This document shows positions 1 through 10,247 of a stretch of DNA of 64,000 bases, piece by piece. The translations under genes and the position numbers were made by a program. Within the stretch, counting starts at the first letter, position 1. Each line of letters begins with the position of its first letter. Source of the stretch: Brachyhypopomus gauderio (Eukaryota > Chordata > Actinopteri > Gymnotiformes > Hypopomidae); assembly GCF_052324685.1 (NCBI RefSeq), contig NC_135222.1, forward strand, positions 15,532,373 to 15,596,372, read 5' to 3'. The notes below the pieces were generated by a model that was given only the letters and a program-made list of their open reading frames with translations, was not told the origin of the DNA and made no database searches.

Positions 1-820
1 ATACGAGCAAAACGCGCAAGCGAAGACGCGCCACAGTAAACATCCAAAGTGTTTATGCTTTCAGGGCACCGAGTTGAAACAGTGCAAATGCATTTCTCTG
101 ACTTACTCGCAAAGATTAAAGAAAAACGAAACCGTTGGCAAACCACGGAGAAAGCAACACATAAGTCTACGAGGACACAATGATAAGGTTTCTTCAACAG
201 CCAACAGCTTGGAGGTTCTATGTTAAATGTCATTTAAAATTCTTTCCAACATCACACGACTTTGATTTATTATAATTCTATGCCCCTGGACTGTTAAAAC
301 TACCATGGAATACAGAAAAGCCATTCTGGCGTGTGTCAAACCCAGTCGTGATTAGGCTGCCTACTCTGTAGATAAAACTTGACGCTTGAGGAGAGCCAGA
401 TATATACACACACAAACACAGATTGTAGGAGTTTTTATGAATTATTTGTTATTAGCAGTTAATACTTATATCCCTATAATGTGTATATTCCTGTACTATG
501 GTATACTATATTATAGTATATACACACAGACACACACACTACTCTCCCTGCCGCCACAACGTCACGCACACGTGAAACCATAATTCTGGCCCTCCTCATC
601 ACGTACCTCGTTTGTACAGCGTGTACCTCGCACTGACGCCTGCGTGAGCCAGCAGACACAACACGTGCGCTATTTCGAGACTATGATGCCATTTGTTACT
701 CAGGCTCCTTAAAGCAGGCCCTAATGGGCTTCATACAAATCACAGATTCTCAGGCTGAGAACATTTAGGCGAAGGAAGGAAGCCTGTGTCAATGAGGGGA
801 AAGGTGTGTATGTGCATGCA

Positions 821-854
821 TTTGTGTGTTTGTGTGTGTATGTGTGTGTGTGAT

Positions 855-891
<37 letters not shown>

Positions 892-897
892 ACGCAC
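821..897. repeat. (TG)n microsatellite
   Basis: Imperfect TG dinucleotide tract with TATG interruptions, ending in GCGCACGCAC. It was seen directly in the sequence. Confidence 0.85.
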
Positions 898-1213
898 ATA
901 TTTGATTGATTGCGACAGGAAAGGGTTGGGATAATACACTGATATTCTGTGGGCCATTATCATGGTAAAAGGTCATTCCCATGCATAAAAATAGACATTA
1001 CCAACCATCGCTATGGAGCTCGCAATAGACGGAAAAGATGATGGCGAATAATGCCTCTTCAGATATGTTGTATTATGCGGATAAAACTTGTCTAAGCTGT
1101 AAATACCAATCAATAGTCTACCGTTCTCTCGGAAAACCATTCATAGTGTTGAATCAGGGATCACTGTCACAAGTGCAGCTCATCCTAAACATACTTTGTA
1201 ACTACAGAAGCAT

Positions 1214-1282
1214 TTGTACAGAGGTGTTGTACAGACATGTTTGTAAAGAGGTGTTTGTACAGATGTGTTTGTACAGAGGTGT
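1214..1282. repeat. Short degenerate tandem repeat
   Basis: About five degenerate copies of a TTGTACAGAGGTGT-like unit, with variants carrying ACATGT or AAAGAG. It is a small minisatellite and was seen by eye. Confidence 0.5.
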
Positions 1283-1857
1283 GGACGACTGCATCTTGTA
1301 GGTCTCATTACTGAGGTGTTAGTGTAAAAGCTGAACTCTTTAATACCTTTAATCGCATTCAGGTCTTTTCCTTTATTTATTTTCCAAGCAAATAGACATC
1401 AAGAAAAAAGCAGGACACATAAAAGTGCACCACAGTCTTCAACACTGATAATAATAAACATGTAATATAAGACCTGTCATTGTTTATTCTGTCCAGTCTT
1501 TTTGTGACATTAACTCCATCTTGTAAATCTTGAAACCAACATACAGCTTACAGCTGCACCCTCCTGTCCAAGCATACCACTAATGTTACTGTCCCACTAA
1601 AGTGACCCTCACTGTCATACATGAAACTTCTCCACAGGCTGCCATGCAAATTTCTTTCACGAGTGAATTTGAAATGGCTGAAGGATGTATTTCTGGGGAG
1701 AGCAGATTTAAGATAATCCATCTTCATAAGAGTGGAAAAAACAGAAGGATAAAAGGGGATAAAACAGAAGAAAAGGCAAAACTCTGAGATTTACACATAC
1801 GTGGGCCAGTTTGTCAGATACTGCTGTTACTGTTTATTGATTACTGTTCTCATTTCA

Positions 1858-2066
1858 GTACTATGGTACTACTACTACTGCTGCAATACTACTACTAGAA
1901 TATAGTACTACTACTACTAGAATACTACACTACTAATACCACTACTACAGTACTACTAGAATACTACACTACTAATACCACTACTACAGTACTACTACTA
2001 GAATACTACACTACTAATACTAGAAAAGTAGCCTACCTCTACTACTACTACAACTACTACTACAGT
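1858..2066. repeat. (ACT)n trinucleotide tract
   Basis: Imperfect ACT/TAC triplets interrupted by AGAATACTACACTACTAATA blocks. Those blocks recur about every 50-60 bp, so a higher-order repeat overlies the triplet. Confidence 0.75.
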
Positions 2067-2314
2067 TCTAGCATGATAGTCCAGAACTACTTGCCACACA
2101 GCAGGAGCCAAAGTGCCGGTAAAGCCCCAAATTCTGCTGCACCCCAGATCAGGAGCAGACGGGTGAGTTGAGCTGACACAGAATAGAGGAGCCATGAACC
2201 ACTGGGTCTTGGTGAATATTCCTCTTGGTCTCGTCCCGTCTGGAACTATCAGTCATATTTTACAAGGGGAAGACAACCTAGCAAGCTTGACTGTGATTTT
2301 AGATTGTCAAATAC

Positions 2315-2336
2315 ACACGTACACACACATCAAATA

Positions 2337-2369
<33 letters not shown>

Positions 2370-2370
2370 G

Positions 2371-2402
<32 letters not shown>

Positions 2403-2424
2403 CGCACGCACGCACACACACACG
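2315..2424. repeat. (CA)n microsatellite
   Basis: CA tract with CG interruptions (CGCGCGCACAC and CACGCACG blocks). Confidence 0.85.
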
Positions 2425-3287
2425 TTTATTTACTTTTCTTTTTTTTCTTGAAAAAAACTGCTTGTTTTCTTTAACAAAACAAACATCTATCACTTTTAAC
2501 ACTTTAAAAAAAGTATTTTTTTACTTGACAACTGTGTTGTCAATAAAACTTTTATTCTAGTGACTTTGGTCTTGAACTGCTCCTTATTCCACTTTGAATT
2601 TAAACTACACATGTGTAGACACAACTTTAGCTTAATTTGAAACTGAATCGTTGCATTGATCTTTTCAATAAAGTTAAAGTGTTTCTAATTTCTGTCGTTT
2701 GCCTGTTTCGAGAACTACAAAAATGTAATCTTTTGAAATATAGCGCCATCGTGAGGCCAAAATTTTCTACAGCTGCAACCTTCCTTTGGCCTTCACGTAA
2801 TTCTCCACAGGTTCCCGTGAATGACAATGCATTTTGAAAATAAGTACTTCGGGCTTTTCTACTTTCGCTTTTTCTTTACATAAAACAGAAAGCGTGGTGA
2901 CAGACTTGGTTTGGACACGAGAGAGGATAAGAGCATGTGCCAAAAACAATCTATTTTACTTTTTTTTTTTTTTTAGAACATGTCATGTTTTTACACCATG
3001 GCCCCTTTTGTATAAAGTAAGTTTCATATGTCCATATGTTCACACTTACATTTTTACAATTGAGACATGTACCTCTTATTCTAAAATGCCTTTAATATTG
3101 AATACAATGTAATAATTGTCACGTATGGCCGCGGCCCCTCCCTTAGCTGTCACTCCGGATTCCCTTGTGTCGGTGTTCCGTGCCTGTTTATCCCGCCCCG
3201 CTCGTTTGTCTCCGTGATTCCTCGTTTGTTACCACGTCCCTGTGTCATTGTTATCACCTGTCCCTTGTTTCAGTTCAGTGTTATAAG

Positions 3288-3448
3288 CACGGACGTAATG
3301 GGGGGGGGGGGGACTTTTTGGGGGTGGGGACCCCCCACTTTTTAAAAAGCCAGCTTTGGTCCCCCCCAGTTTTTACGGTTAAAACCAAATATTTAAATAG
3401 CGACGAATCTATGTCCCCCCCACTTTTGAAATCAAAATTACGTCCATG
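3288..3448. mobile_element. hAT-type MITE, 161 bp
   Basis: The ends are CACGGACGTAAT and ATTACGTCCATG, a 12-bp inverted repeat with one mismatch. They are flanked by the 8-bp duplication GTTATAAG (3280-3287 and 3449-3456), the length made by hAT transposases. The interior is dominated by G and C runs. A related sequence is embedded in the larger hAT elements at about 27402 and 42436. There is no coding capacity. Confidence 0.85.
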
Positions 3449-3789
3449 GTTATAAGTCCCGGTCATTCCCCAGTCTGGTTATCTGTGGTTTTGTTATTCT
3501 GTTCAGTCGTGGTCCTGGGGGGTATTCCAAGAAGCGGGGTTAACAAACTCTAAACTTAAACCTGAACTCGGAGTTGTCTTACCCCGATCTGACATACTCG
3601 GAGTTTTCGGTTCCAAAACGGCGGATCGGAGTTAAAGTAATCAGGGTCGCTCAACTCTGAGTAGGTTGACCCAGACGCGCGTTCAATCGTAACTATGAAA
3701 GGCATTCTTAATGGAACGCAGATAAATAGGATTTATCATGGACTTAAAATCAGCCGAACATCGTATTTCACACCACTGTAGCTTGAAGT

Positions 3790-4100
3790 ATTAATGACTG
3801 CGTATGCAGAATATTTAGATATTATTAAACGTAAATGTAATACTGCGGTAGCTGCTAGAGAAAGGCAGTCAGCATGTCAAAAAATTGCCAACAGAGTTAA
3901 TGCGTGAGTGAAAATTATATTTTTATATTTAGCAGAAGGGTGCGATTATATTATTATTTTCTCCACCTTTATAATACTGTATTGAGTTTTTAAATATTTT
4001 TTATTGAACACTTACTAATTCCAGGTCTAATCTGAGTGGTGTGAAACACACATGGCATCAGATAAAAATGAAGTATAAGAATATTGTACAAAGTGGTATG
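3790..4100 (+). pseudogene. Harbinger Myb/SANT-like accessory gene, partial
   Basis: A frame around 3805-3905 reads like the second half of a Myb/SANT-like domain (YAEYLDIIKRK then RQSACQKIANRVNA). A GTGAGTG donor follows. After a CCAG acceptor near 4025 it resumes with SNLSGVKHTWHQIKMKYKN, the tryptophan-containing helix of these proteins. Harbinger elements carry such a gene beside the transposase. No start or full domain is preserved. Confidence 0.55.
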
Positions 4101-4205
4101 GCTGTACATAACTATATCTTATTCTTAAAATATATTATAAAATATATTTATTTACAGGAAAAATGAAATAATGAAACATAACAGTGAATTTGACTGTAAT
4201 GTATA

Positions 4206-4632
4206 TTAAAAGGTTACAGGGTGGATGGTGGGGTGGGTGGTGGTGCATGATTTAATGTGGAAAGCAGTGATTGCAGATGGAGTCTCTGACAACTCCACCA
4301 TCTCTGTTGTCACCCACATGCATTTAAGGTTCCTCATCTGTGGGCATGTCAGAGATGGTAGGCTGTCGCTCTTCCTGGATGGTTGCAATGTTGTGTAATA
4401 CCACATATGCCATTATTATGTGGCACGCCCCATCAGGGTAACTCTGCCCTCCTTCAGGCCCTGGAACCTGGCCTCGAGGATTCCTAGGGTCATTTAAATT
4501 CTTGCCCTGGTTTTGCTGTGGGCCTGATTGTAGCGGGACTGTGGTCCAGGTGCAGGATCTGAATAGGGAGTCATGAGGTAGGCCTATAGGACAGGCAGGG
4601 ATACCCTCTGTCTCCATGAAGGAGGCCGTCAT
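4206..4632 (-). pseudogene. Harbinger transposase C-terminal fragment
   Basis: The minus-strand frame at 4632-4324 contains ACHIIMAYVVLHNIAT, the conserved helix near the end of the HARBI1-type DDE nuclease domain (the VLHN motif). It is followed by an acidic tail. The rest of the catalytic domain (the first two acidic residues) is not visible, so the gene is truncated. The identification rests on one motif plus the Harbinger-like termini around it. Confidence 0.6.
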
Positions 4633-5323
4633 GTCCTATAATCACAATCTGGAGAGAATTTAGGGCTGATCCGCGATGTGTAATATTTGAAATGTTATTA
4701 TAATAATAAAGTTATTGATGTAAGTAATGGATTGTGCTGAAAACGATAACGTTCATTAAAAAAATAATCCGAAAATGATAGTAGGCCTATGTCTATTCGG
4801 GGTTTTATAAGGCGTTCCCGACGAAGAACTCAGCGAATAAACTGAGTTTCAATATCCACATGATCTTCGAGGAAAGGATACGTCATGATGACGTGTTTGT
4901 AACTCTGGGTCAGGTCCAAGTTAACCTGCCAGCGAGCAGGTTAGCTTCAGAGCGTAAGTTGCTATAGTAACTGACTCCTGTTCTCTCTAAGCTCGGTTTC
5001 TCGGTTTCTGAACTCTGAGTTAACTTACCCGGGTTTTCTCGCTTAACCCGCTTCTTGGAACACCCCCCTGATCTCATGCTTTCGTGTTGCTGTGTTCGTG
5101 CCTGTTAATCCTGTTTGTAAGTACGTCTTGTTATCGCTGCCCAGTCGCCCTGTGTATTCTGTTTGGTTCTATTGCTCTGCATTCTACCTGTGTTTTGTTT
5201 CTAGTATTCGTTCTGTCATGTCTCTCCGTGTTTCGTGTTCGAACTCCCTCACTGATCTGACCAATGCTTTCCTCCTTGACACTGAGTTTGGTAGGCCTAT
5301 TCCCTTTATTAAATCTCGCTCTC

Positions 5324-5714
5324 TGTAAGGAATGCCACCTGATCTCCACCTAACCAGCCTCACCTGACATTCATCACCACGCCCCCCTGTATCTCTACTT
5401 AAACGCCCACATTCCACTTCCTAGTCGCGAAGTATTGCCGACTCATGCCGCATACCAAGCCTTTCTATTACCTGTCTGCTTTCCTGTGTTCCGACCCTCG
5501 CTTACGTCCCCGACCTTGTCTCCTGCCTAGTCCCTCTGTACCTCCTGACTTCTGCTCCCCCGGTATGACCCTGGACCGTCCTGACCACGCCAAGACAACG
5601 CAGTTGTTACTAGTGCTCGTGATACACCTGCCTGTGCTTGTACCAACGTTTCATTTCAATAAAAGCGGTGTTCTTCCGCATTTGGATCCCTCTCTGCCTG
5701 TTCAATACGTTACA
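5324..5714 (+). repeat. 5' LTR of the sushi-type element
   Basis: 391 bp, TGTAAGG...ACGTTACA. A TATA-like ACTTAAA lies at about 5397-5403. The probable RNA 5' end is GCGAAGTATT at 5427, about 25-30 bp downstream. An AATAAA polyadenylation signal is near 5658. By eye the sequence is identical to 9857-10247. Confidence 0.93.
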
Positions 5715-5716
5715 GA

Positions 5717-5726
5717 AATACTTCGC
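5717..5726 (+). promoter_or_regulatory. Primer binding site, self-priming (Tf1-like)
   Basis: AATACTTCGC begins 2 nt after the 5' LTR. It is the exact reverse complement of GCGAAGTATT at 5427-5436 inside the LTR, at the expected transcript start. It lacks the TGG expected for a tRNA-primed site. Tf1 and fish sushi elements prime reverse transcription from the folded-back 5' end of their own RNA, and this matches that arrangement. The older copy keeps the same 10 bases at 10725-10734. Confidence 0.8.
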
Positions 5727-5732
5727 CAAACC

Positions 5733-8423
5733 ATGGATCCAGCAGAAGATACACTAAGGACACTCACCGAGACGGTCCAACAACTCGTGGGGATAGTTCG
5801 AGATCAAGGACTCCAAGTGGCAGCACTCCAGGAAGCCGTTCGTCTCGTCACAACGACAACCTCCACACCCGTGAGCGTCCCCGTAGCCGTACCCGAACGT
5901 TACGACGGGTCTCCCGACCGATGCCGTAACTTCCTCATGCAGTGTTCAATATACTTCACGTACCACCACGCTCGATTCCAAGCAGAGTTGCCAAGAGTCC
6001 ACTTCATTCTCTCGTTTCTCACTGGTACAGCAGGTGCTTGGGGCACCGCTTTGTGGGACACCAAAGACCCAGCCCTCCAGTCAGAGAACCAGTTCACAGC
6101 GCTGCTCCGAGCAGTCTTCGATCACCCTGCTGACGGTCGCGACATCGGAGACCGACTCTACGACATCCAGCAAGGACAACGGAGCACAGCAGATTATGCT
6201 AGGGAGTTCCGCACACTGGCAGCAGGGAGCGGTTGGAGCGACTCAGCCTTGAGGACCGTGTTTCGTCGGGGACTGAGGACCGACGTGCAGGTCGAACTCG
6301 CCTGTCGGGGAGAAGCATTCTCTTTAGCTGAGTTCGTTCAGGCAGCGATACGAGTAGACAAATTGTTGGGGCCCTACCGCTCCGAAATAGATGACACTCC
6401 CATGCCCATGTCCTGTACACCATCTCCCCGCGTATGTGAACAGAACCCCCATGAATCTGATGAGTCCATGCGGCTAGGCAGGTCCCCACTCACTTACCAA
6501 CCCTTACTGGTTACCCAGAGAAAAAACCAGGTTAACCTACCAGTACTAGTATCTTGGGGGGGCATAGACACGAATCTGTCGGCTTTAGTGGATTCAGGAG
6601 CGGCTGGCGATTTCATAGACCGGGACCTAGCCTATCATCTCCACCTTCCCACCGTACCTATGGATCCCCCCCTGAAAATCAACTCGCTAAACGGACAGCC
6701 TTTGGGTGAGGGTGTAATTTCACTTCGTACCTGCCCCGTAGAGCTACGAGTGGGCCTGTTCCACAGCGAGATGCGGGAGTTTTTCTTAATTTCCACGCCC
6801 CGGGATCCTCTCATACTAGGCTTTCCCTGGCTATCGGCTCACGACCCGGAAATCTCCTGGAAGAGACGAGAGCTAGTACGGTGGAAAACCCGTTGTCTCG
6901 AAGATTGTATACACTTACCACTCCGGTCCTCCTCAGTAGAAAGTCCTGATACACCCCTGTCTGAGGTCATCCCCATACAGTATCGTGGATTCGCTGACGT
7001 GTTCGACAAGGACAGTGCCTGTCGTCTGCCTCCCCATCGGCCATGTGATTGCGCAATCGACCTCCTCCCAGGAGCCCCCTTACCTCGTAGGACGAAACCT
7101 TACCCTCTCTCACGTCCCGAGGATCAGGCGATGGAGTCCTACGTCACCGAAGCCCTACAGAAGGGATTTATCCGACCAACCACTTCTCCTGTCGCAGCTG
7201 GCTTCTTCTTCATCGAAAAGAAAGGAGGGGGATTACGTCCTTGTATTGATTACCGTGCCCTTAACGCAGTCACATCAAAGTACGCTTACCCTCTTCCCTT
7301 TATCACCGCCTCACAAGAACGCCTGATGGGAGCGAACCTCTTTACGAAATTGGATCTACGGAGTGCGTACAACTTGATTCGAATCCGAGAGGGCGATGAG
7401 TGGAAAACCGCCTTTATCACCGCCAGGGGGCACTATGAGTACCTCGTAATGCCATATGGACTGACGAATAGTCCCTCCGTGTTCCAGGCATTTATGGATG
7501 ACATCTTCCGTGATATGATTGATGATTTCGTGTTTGTCTATATTGACGATATCCTAATTTATTCCCCGTCTGTCTCTGAACATGTCCGACACGTCTCAGC
7601 GGTGTTGCAACGCCTGCGGGAACACCACCTGTATGTAAAGGCTGAGAAATGTGAGTTTCATCGTTCCACAGTGACTTTCCTCGGATGTACGCTCTCTCCT
7701 GGTCAGGTCTCCATGGATACAGATAAAGTCAAGGCAGTCACGGACTGGCCAACCCCCCGTTCTACTAAGGAACTGCTGCGATTCCTGGGTTTCGCCAACT
7801 TCTGTCGCCGTTTCATCCGCGGCTTTGGTGAGTTGGCAGCTCCTCTTACCAATCTCCTTAAAGGGGGAAAGTCACGGGAGTTTATCTGGACTGCCGAGGA
7901 AGACCGAGCGTTTTCGCTCCTTAAACGGGCTTTCACGTCGGCTCCTGTACTGCATCTCCCTGACCCCCTGCTCCAGTTCATCGTGGAGGTCGACGCCTCG
8001 GAGGTGGGAGTGGGCGCTGTTCTCTCGCAGCGTCAGGGAAACCCGCCGAAGTTATATCCCTGTGCCTATTACTCAAAGAAACTGTCAGCCGCCGAGATGA
8101 ATTACGACGTCGGTGACCGAGAGCTCCTAGCCATCAAACTCGCCCTCGAACAGTGGCGTCATTGGTTGGAGGGAGCGACACACCCCTTCCTAGTCTATAC
8201 AGACCACAAGAATTTAGAATATCTGAAATCTGCCAAGCGACTGAACCCGCGGCAAGCCAGATGGGCGTTATTCTTCTCTCGGTTTCGCTTCACTGTAACT
8301 TACCGACCCGGATCAAAGAACGTCAAAGCGGATGCCCTTTCCCGACTGTATGAAAAGGACACTGTTGTTAAGGAACCCGAGTATATTCTGCAGGATTCCT
8401 GTTTCCTTGCTGTCATCAGGTAG
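5733..8423 (+). CDS. Gag-protease-reverse transcriptase-RNase H polyprotein
   Basis: I place the start at the ATG at 5733 (MDPAEDT), just after the primer site; an in-frame ATG upstream lies inside the LTR. It runs 896 codons to TAG. The order is: sushi-type gag (about residues 1-230), protease with VDSGAAG near residue 287, reverse transcriptase with YIDD at residues 603-606, and RNase H with catalytic Asp in EVDAS near 754, a DRELLA motif and YTDHKN. Gag and pol are one frame with no frameshift. There is no CCHC zinc knuckle between gag and protease, where relatives usually carry one. The stop separates this part from integrase, which continues in the same frame. The role is reverse transcription of the element RNA in virus-like particles (family knowledge). 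Confidence 0.93.
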   Translation: MDPAEDTLRTLTETVQQLVGIVRDQGLQVAALQEAVRLVTTTTSTPVSVPVAVPERYDGSPDRCRNFLMQCSIYFTYHHARFQAELPRVHFILSFLTGTAGAWGTALWDTKDPALQSENQFTALLRAVFDHPADGRDIGDRLYDIQQGQRSTADYAREFRTLAAGSGWSDSALRTVFRRGLRTDVQVELACRGEAFSLAEFVQAAIRVDKLLGPYRSEIDDTPMPMSCTPSPRVCEQNPHESDESMRLGRSPLTYQPLLVTQRKNQVNLPVLVSWGGIDTNLSALVDSGAAGDFIDRDLAYHLHLPTVPMDPPLKINSLNGQPLGEGVISLRTCPVELRVGLFHSEMREFFLISTPRDPLILGFPWLSAHDPEISWKRRELVRWKTRCLEDCIHLPLRSSSVESPDTPLSEVIPIQYRGFADVFDKDSACRLPPHRPCDCAIDLLPGAPLPRRTKPYPLSRPEDQAMESYVTEALQKGFIRPTTSPVAAGFFFIEKKGGGLRPCIDYRALNAVTSKYAYPLPFITASQERLMGANLFTKLDLRSAYNLIRIREGDEWKTAFITARGHYEYLVMPYGLTNSPSVFQAFMDDIFRDMIDDFVFVYIDDILIYSPSVSEHVRHVSAVLQRLREHHLYVKAEKCEFHRSTVTFLGCTLSPGQVSMDTDKVKAVTDWPTPRSTKELLRFLGFANFCRRFIRGFGELAAPLTNLLKGGKSREFIWTAEEDRAFSLLKRAFTSAPVLHLPDPLLQFIVEVDASEVGVGAVLSQRQGNPPKLYPCAYYSKKLSAAEMNYDVGDRELLAIKLALEQWRHWLEGATHPFLVYTDHKNLEYLKSAKRLNPRQARWALFFSRFRFTVTYRPGSKNVKADALSRLYEKDTVVKEPEYILQDSCFLAVIR

Positions 8424-9875
8424 GAGATTCAGGAGGAGTTGGATGAAGCCCTGCGTACCGATCCAGGTCCCGTGGAATGCCCCGAGGGTAAACAGTACGT
8501 CCCCGTACCCCTTAGAGGGCGTGTCCTCCAACTCGCTCACGACACGGCAGGCACGGGTCACCCAGGTATTACACGTACACGACACCTCATCTCACAACGT
8601 TATTGGTGGCCGTCCTGGGAAGATGACATCAGGGATTACGTGTTAGCGTGCTCGGTCTGCGCCCAATCCCGCACTCCCCGTACTCTCCCAGCAGGAAAAC
8701 TCCTTCCTCTACCTGTTCCTCTCCGGCCCTGGACTCACCTCGCTGTGGATTTTGTCACAGATCTACCCACTTCTGGAGGTAACACAGTTGTTATGGTTAT
8801 CGTAGACCGATTCTCTAAAATGTGCCGCTTGATTCCTCGCCCCAAACTACCTACAGCTATGGAATCCGCGCTGGATCTGTTTAATTATGTATTTCGCATA
8901 TACGGCTTACCTGAAGATATCGTCTCAGACCGAGGAGCACAATTCACGTCTCGGGTCTGGAGGCAGTTCTGCAAGCTTCTAGGCATAACTGTTAGTCTGA
9001 CTTCGGGTTACCACCCCCAATCTAACGGAGAGGTCGAACGATACAACCAAGAATTAGGGAGGTTTCTCCGTCAGTATTGTGCCTCCCAACATGACTGGCA
9101 CAAATACCTCCCGTGGGCAGAATATGCCCGTAACTCCATCATACACTCCGCAACCAAACTCACACCCTTCCAATGTGTCTATGGTTATCAACCTGCATTC
9201 TTCCCGTGGGACAAGACACCCGCTGACGTCCCGGCCCTGGATGAGTGGCTCAAGCGCAGTGCCCGCACCTGGGAGATGGCACATGTCCATTTACGCCGCG
9301 CCCTGCACACACGCCGGCTCAACGCGGATCGCCGTCGTCTTCCAGCCCTAATCTATCATCCGGGACAGAGGGTATGGCTATCGACACAAAACCTGCATTT
9401 GAAACAGCGTAGTAAAAAGCTTAGCCCACGGTACATTGGGCCATTCAAAATACTCAGCAGAGTCAACGCTGTCTCGTATAAGCTCCTTATGCCTGCTCAT
9501 TATCGTGTCAATCCTGTCTTCCATGTCTCTCTCCTTAAGCCAGTTCACTACAGTCCGTTCACCACTCCCCCTGTGTCCACTAGCCCTCCGGATCCCCTGG
9601 AAATCGACGGTCGACCGGCATACATTGTCCGGGAGCTTCTGGAGTCTCGGCGCCGAAGGAACGGACTCCAGTACCTCGTGGACTGGGAAGGATATGGTCC
9701 CGAGGAGCGGGCCTGGATTCCGGCGAGGGATGTCCTCTGCCCTACCATGATCGCGGATTTCCACGCAACACACCCCAACTTTCCCGCTCCCAGACGCCGC
9801 GGTAGACCCCCGGCTCGTCGTAGAGCGTCGGGTGCCGCTCCTTTGAGGGGGGGTACTGTAAGGAATGCCACCTGA
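8424..9875 (+). CDS. Integrase with C-terminal chromodomain (in frame after a TAG)
   Basis: The same reading frame as the upstream polyprotein continues after TAG 8421-8423. The first ATG downstream is at 8439. It shows an HHCC zinc-binding region (HDTAGTGH...CSVC), then the DDE core with [17 protein letters not shown] and [10 protein letters not shown] chromodomain follows at about 9616-9741 ([10 protein letters not shown], then [16 protein letters not shown]). The basic tail ([11 protein letters not shown]) ends inside the 3' LTR. Chromodomain integrases direct insertion toward chromatin marks. Without readthrough of the TAG, or supply by another copy, no integrase would be made from this copy. 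Confidence 0.92.
   Translation, partial: EIQEELDEALRTDPGPVECPEGKQYVPVPLRGRVLQLAHDTAGTGHPGITRTRHLISQRYWWPSWEDDIRDYVLACSVCAQSRTPRTLPAGKLLPLPVPLRPWTHLAVDFVTDLPTSGGNTVVMVIVDRFSKMCRLIPRPKLPTAMESALDLFNYVFRIYGLPEDIVSDRGAQFTSRVWRQFCKLLGITVSLTSGYHPQSNGEVERYNQELGRFLRQYCASQHDWHKYLPWAEYARNSIIHSATKLTPFQCVYGYQPAFFPWDKTPADVPALDEWLKRSARTWEMAHVHLRRALHTRRLNADRRRLPALIYHPGQRVWLSTQNLHLKQRSKKLSPRYIGPFKILSRVNAVSYKLLMPAHYRVNPVFHVSLLKPVHYSPFTTPPVSTSPPDPLEIDGRPAYIVRELLESRRRRNGLQYLVDWEGYGPEERAWIPARDVLCPTMIADFHATHPNFPAPRRRGRPPARRRASGAAPLRGGTVRNAT
9845..9853 (+). promoter_or_regulatory. Polypurine tract
   Basis: GAGGGGGGG, three bases (TAC) before the 3' LTR, is the expected plus-strand primer position. The older copy has a degenerate equivalent, GAGGCGGG, just before 17936. 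Confidence 0.85.
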
Positions 9876-10247
9876 TCTCCACCTAACCAGCCTCACCTGA
9901 CATTCATCACCACGCCCCCCTGTATCTCTACTTAAACGCCCACATTCCACTTCCTAGTCGCGAAGTATTGCCGACTCATGCCGCATACCAAGCCTTTCTA
10001 TTACCTGTCTGCTTTCCTGTGTTCCGACCCTCGCTTACGTCCCCGACCTTGTCTCCTGCCTAGTCCCTCTGTACCTCCTGACTTCTGCTCCCCCGGTATG
10101 ACCCTGGACCGTCCTGACCACGCCAAGACAACGCAGTTGTTACTAGTGCTCGTGATACACCTGCCTGTGCTTGTACCAACGTTTCATTTCAATAAAAGCG
10201 GTGTTCTTCCGCATTTGGATCCCTCTCTGCCTGTTCAATACGTTACA
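9857..10247 (+). repeat. 3' LTR of the sushi-type element
   Basis: 391 bp, identical by eye to the 5' LTR. It starts after the polypurine tract plus TAC and is followed by the CTCTC duplication. Confidence 0.93.

Larger units (their letters stand above)
1..3116. other. Intergenic region, no gene recognised
   Basis: I find no host exon with convincing splice sites or conserved protein here. The stretch holds a TG microsatellite, a short GTACAG-type repeat, an ACT trinucleotide tract and a CA microsatellite, annotated separately. The rest is AT-rich single-copy-looking DNA. Short open frames are driven by the microsatellites and look spurious. Confidence 0.6.
3517..5068. mobile_element. PIF/Harbinger DNA transposon relic
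   Basis: The termini are inverted repeats of about 26 bp: GGGGGGTATTCCAAGAAGCG at the left and its near-complement at the right end. The exact ends are blurred by the G/C runs, and a 3-bp CCT duplication is possible. Inside are the two genes typical of the superfamily: remains of a Myb/SANT-like DNA-binding gene on + and the C-terminal part of a transposase on -. Both are broken, so the element is probably non-autonomous now. Confidence 0.8.
5324..10247 (+). mobile_element. Young Tf1/sushi-group Ty3/gypsy retrotransposon (chromovirus), complete
   Basis: This is a full-length element of 4924 bp with two 391-bp LTRs that I read as identical. It is flanked by the 5-bp duplication CTCTC (5319-5323 and 10248-10252). 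The order is 5' LTR, self-complementary primer site, gag, protease, reverse transcriptase, RNase H, integrase, chromodomain, polypurine tract, 3' LTR. Gag and pol share one reading frame, as in the Tf1/sushi group. The chromodomain marks a chromovirus. The coding frame is broken once, by a TAG at 8421-8423. Identical LTRs imply very recent insertion. It sits inside an older solo LTR. Confidence 0.95.

Noticed and set aside
721..982. His/Thr-rich and Val/Cys-rich open frames over the TG and CA tracts (also 2194-2502 and 20202-20678)
   Set aside because: They are translations of dinucleotide repeats with no conserved flanks.
5445..5732. Longer gag start at the ATG inside the 5' LTR
   Set aside because: The same 96 codons appear again in the 3' LTR. 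The ATG at 5733 begins the conserved gag N-terminus, and the older copy has the matching ATG at 10741.
5900..9950. Many antisense and shifted frames under the retroelement
   Set aside because: They overlap a frame with clear protease, RT and integrase motifs and show no homology of their own.
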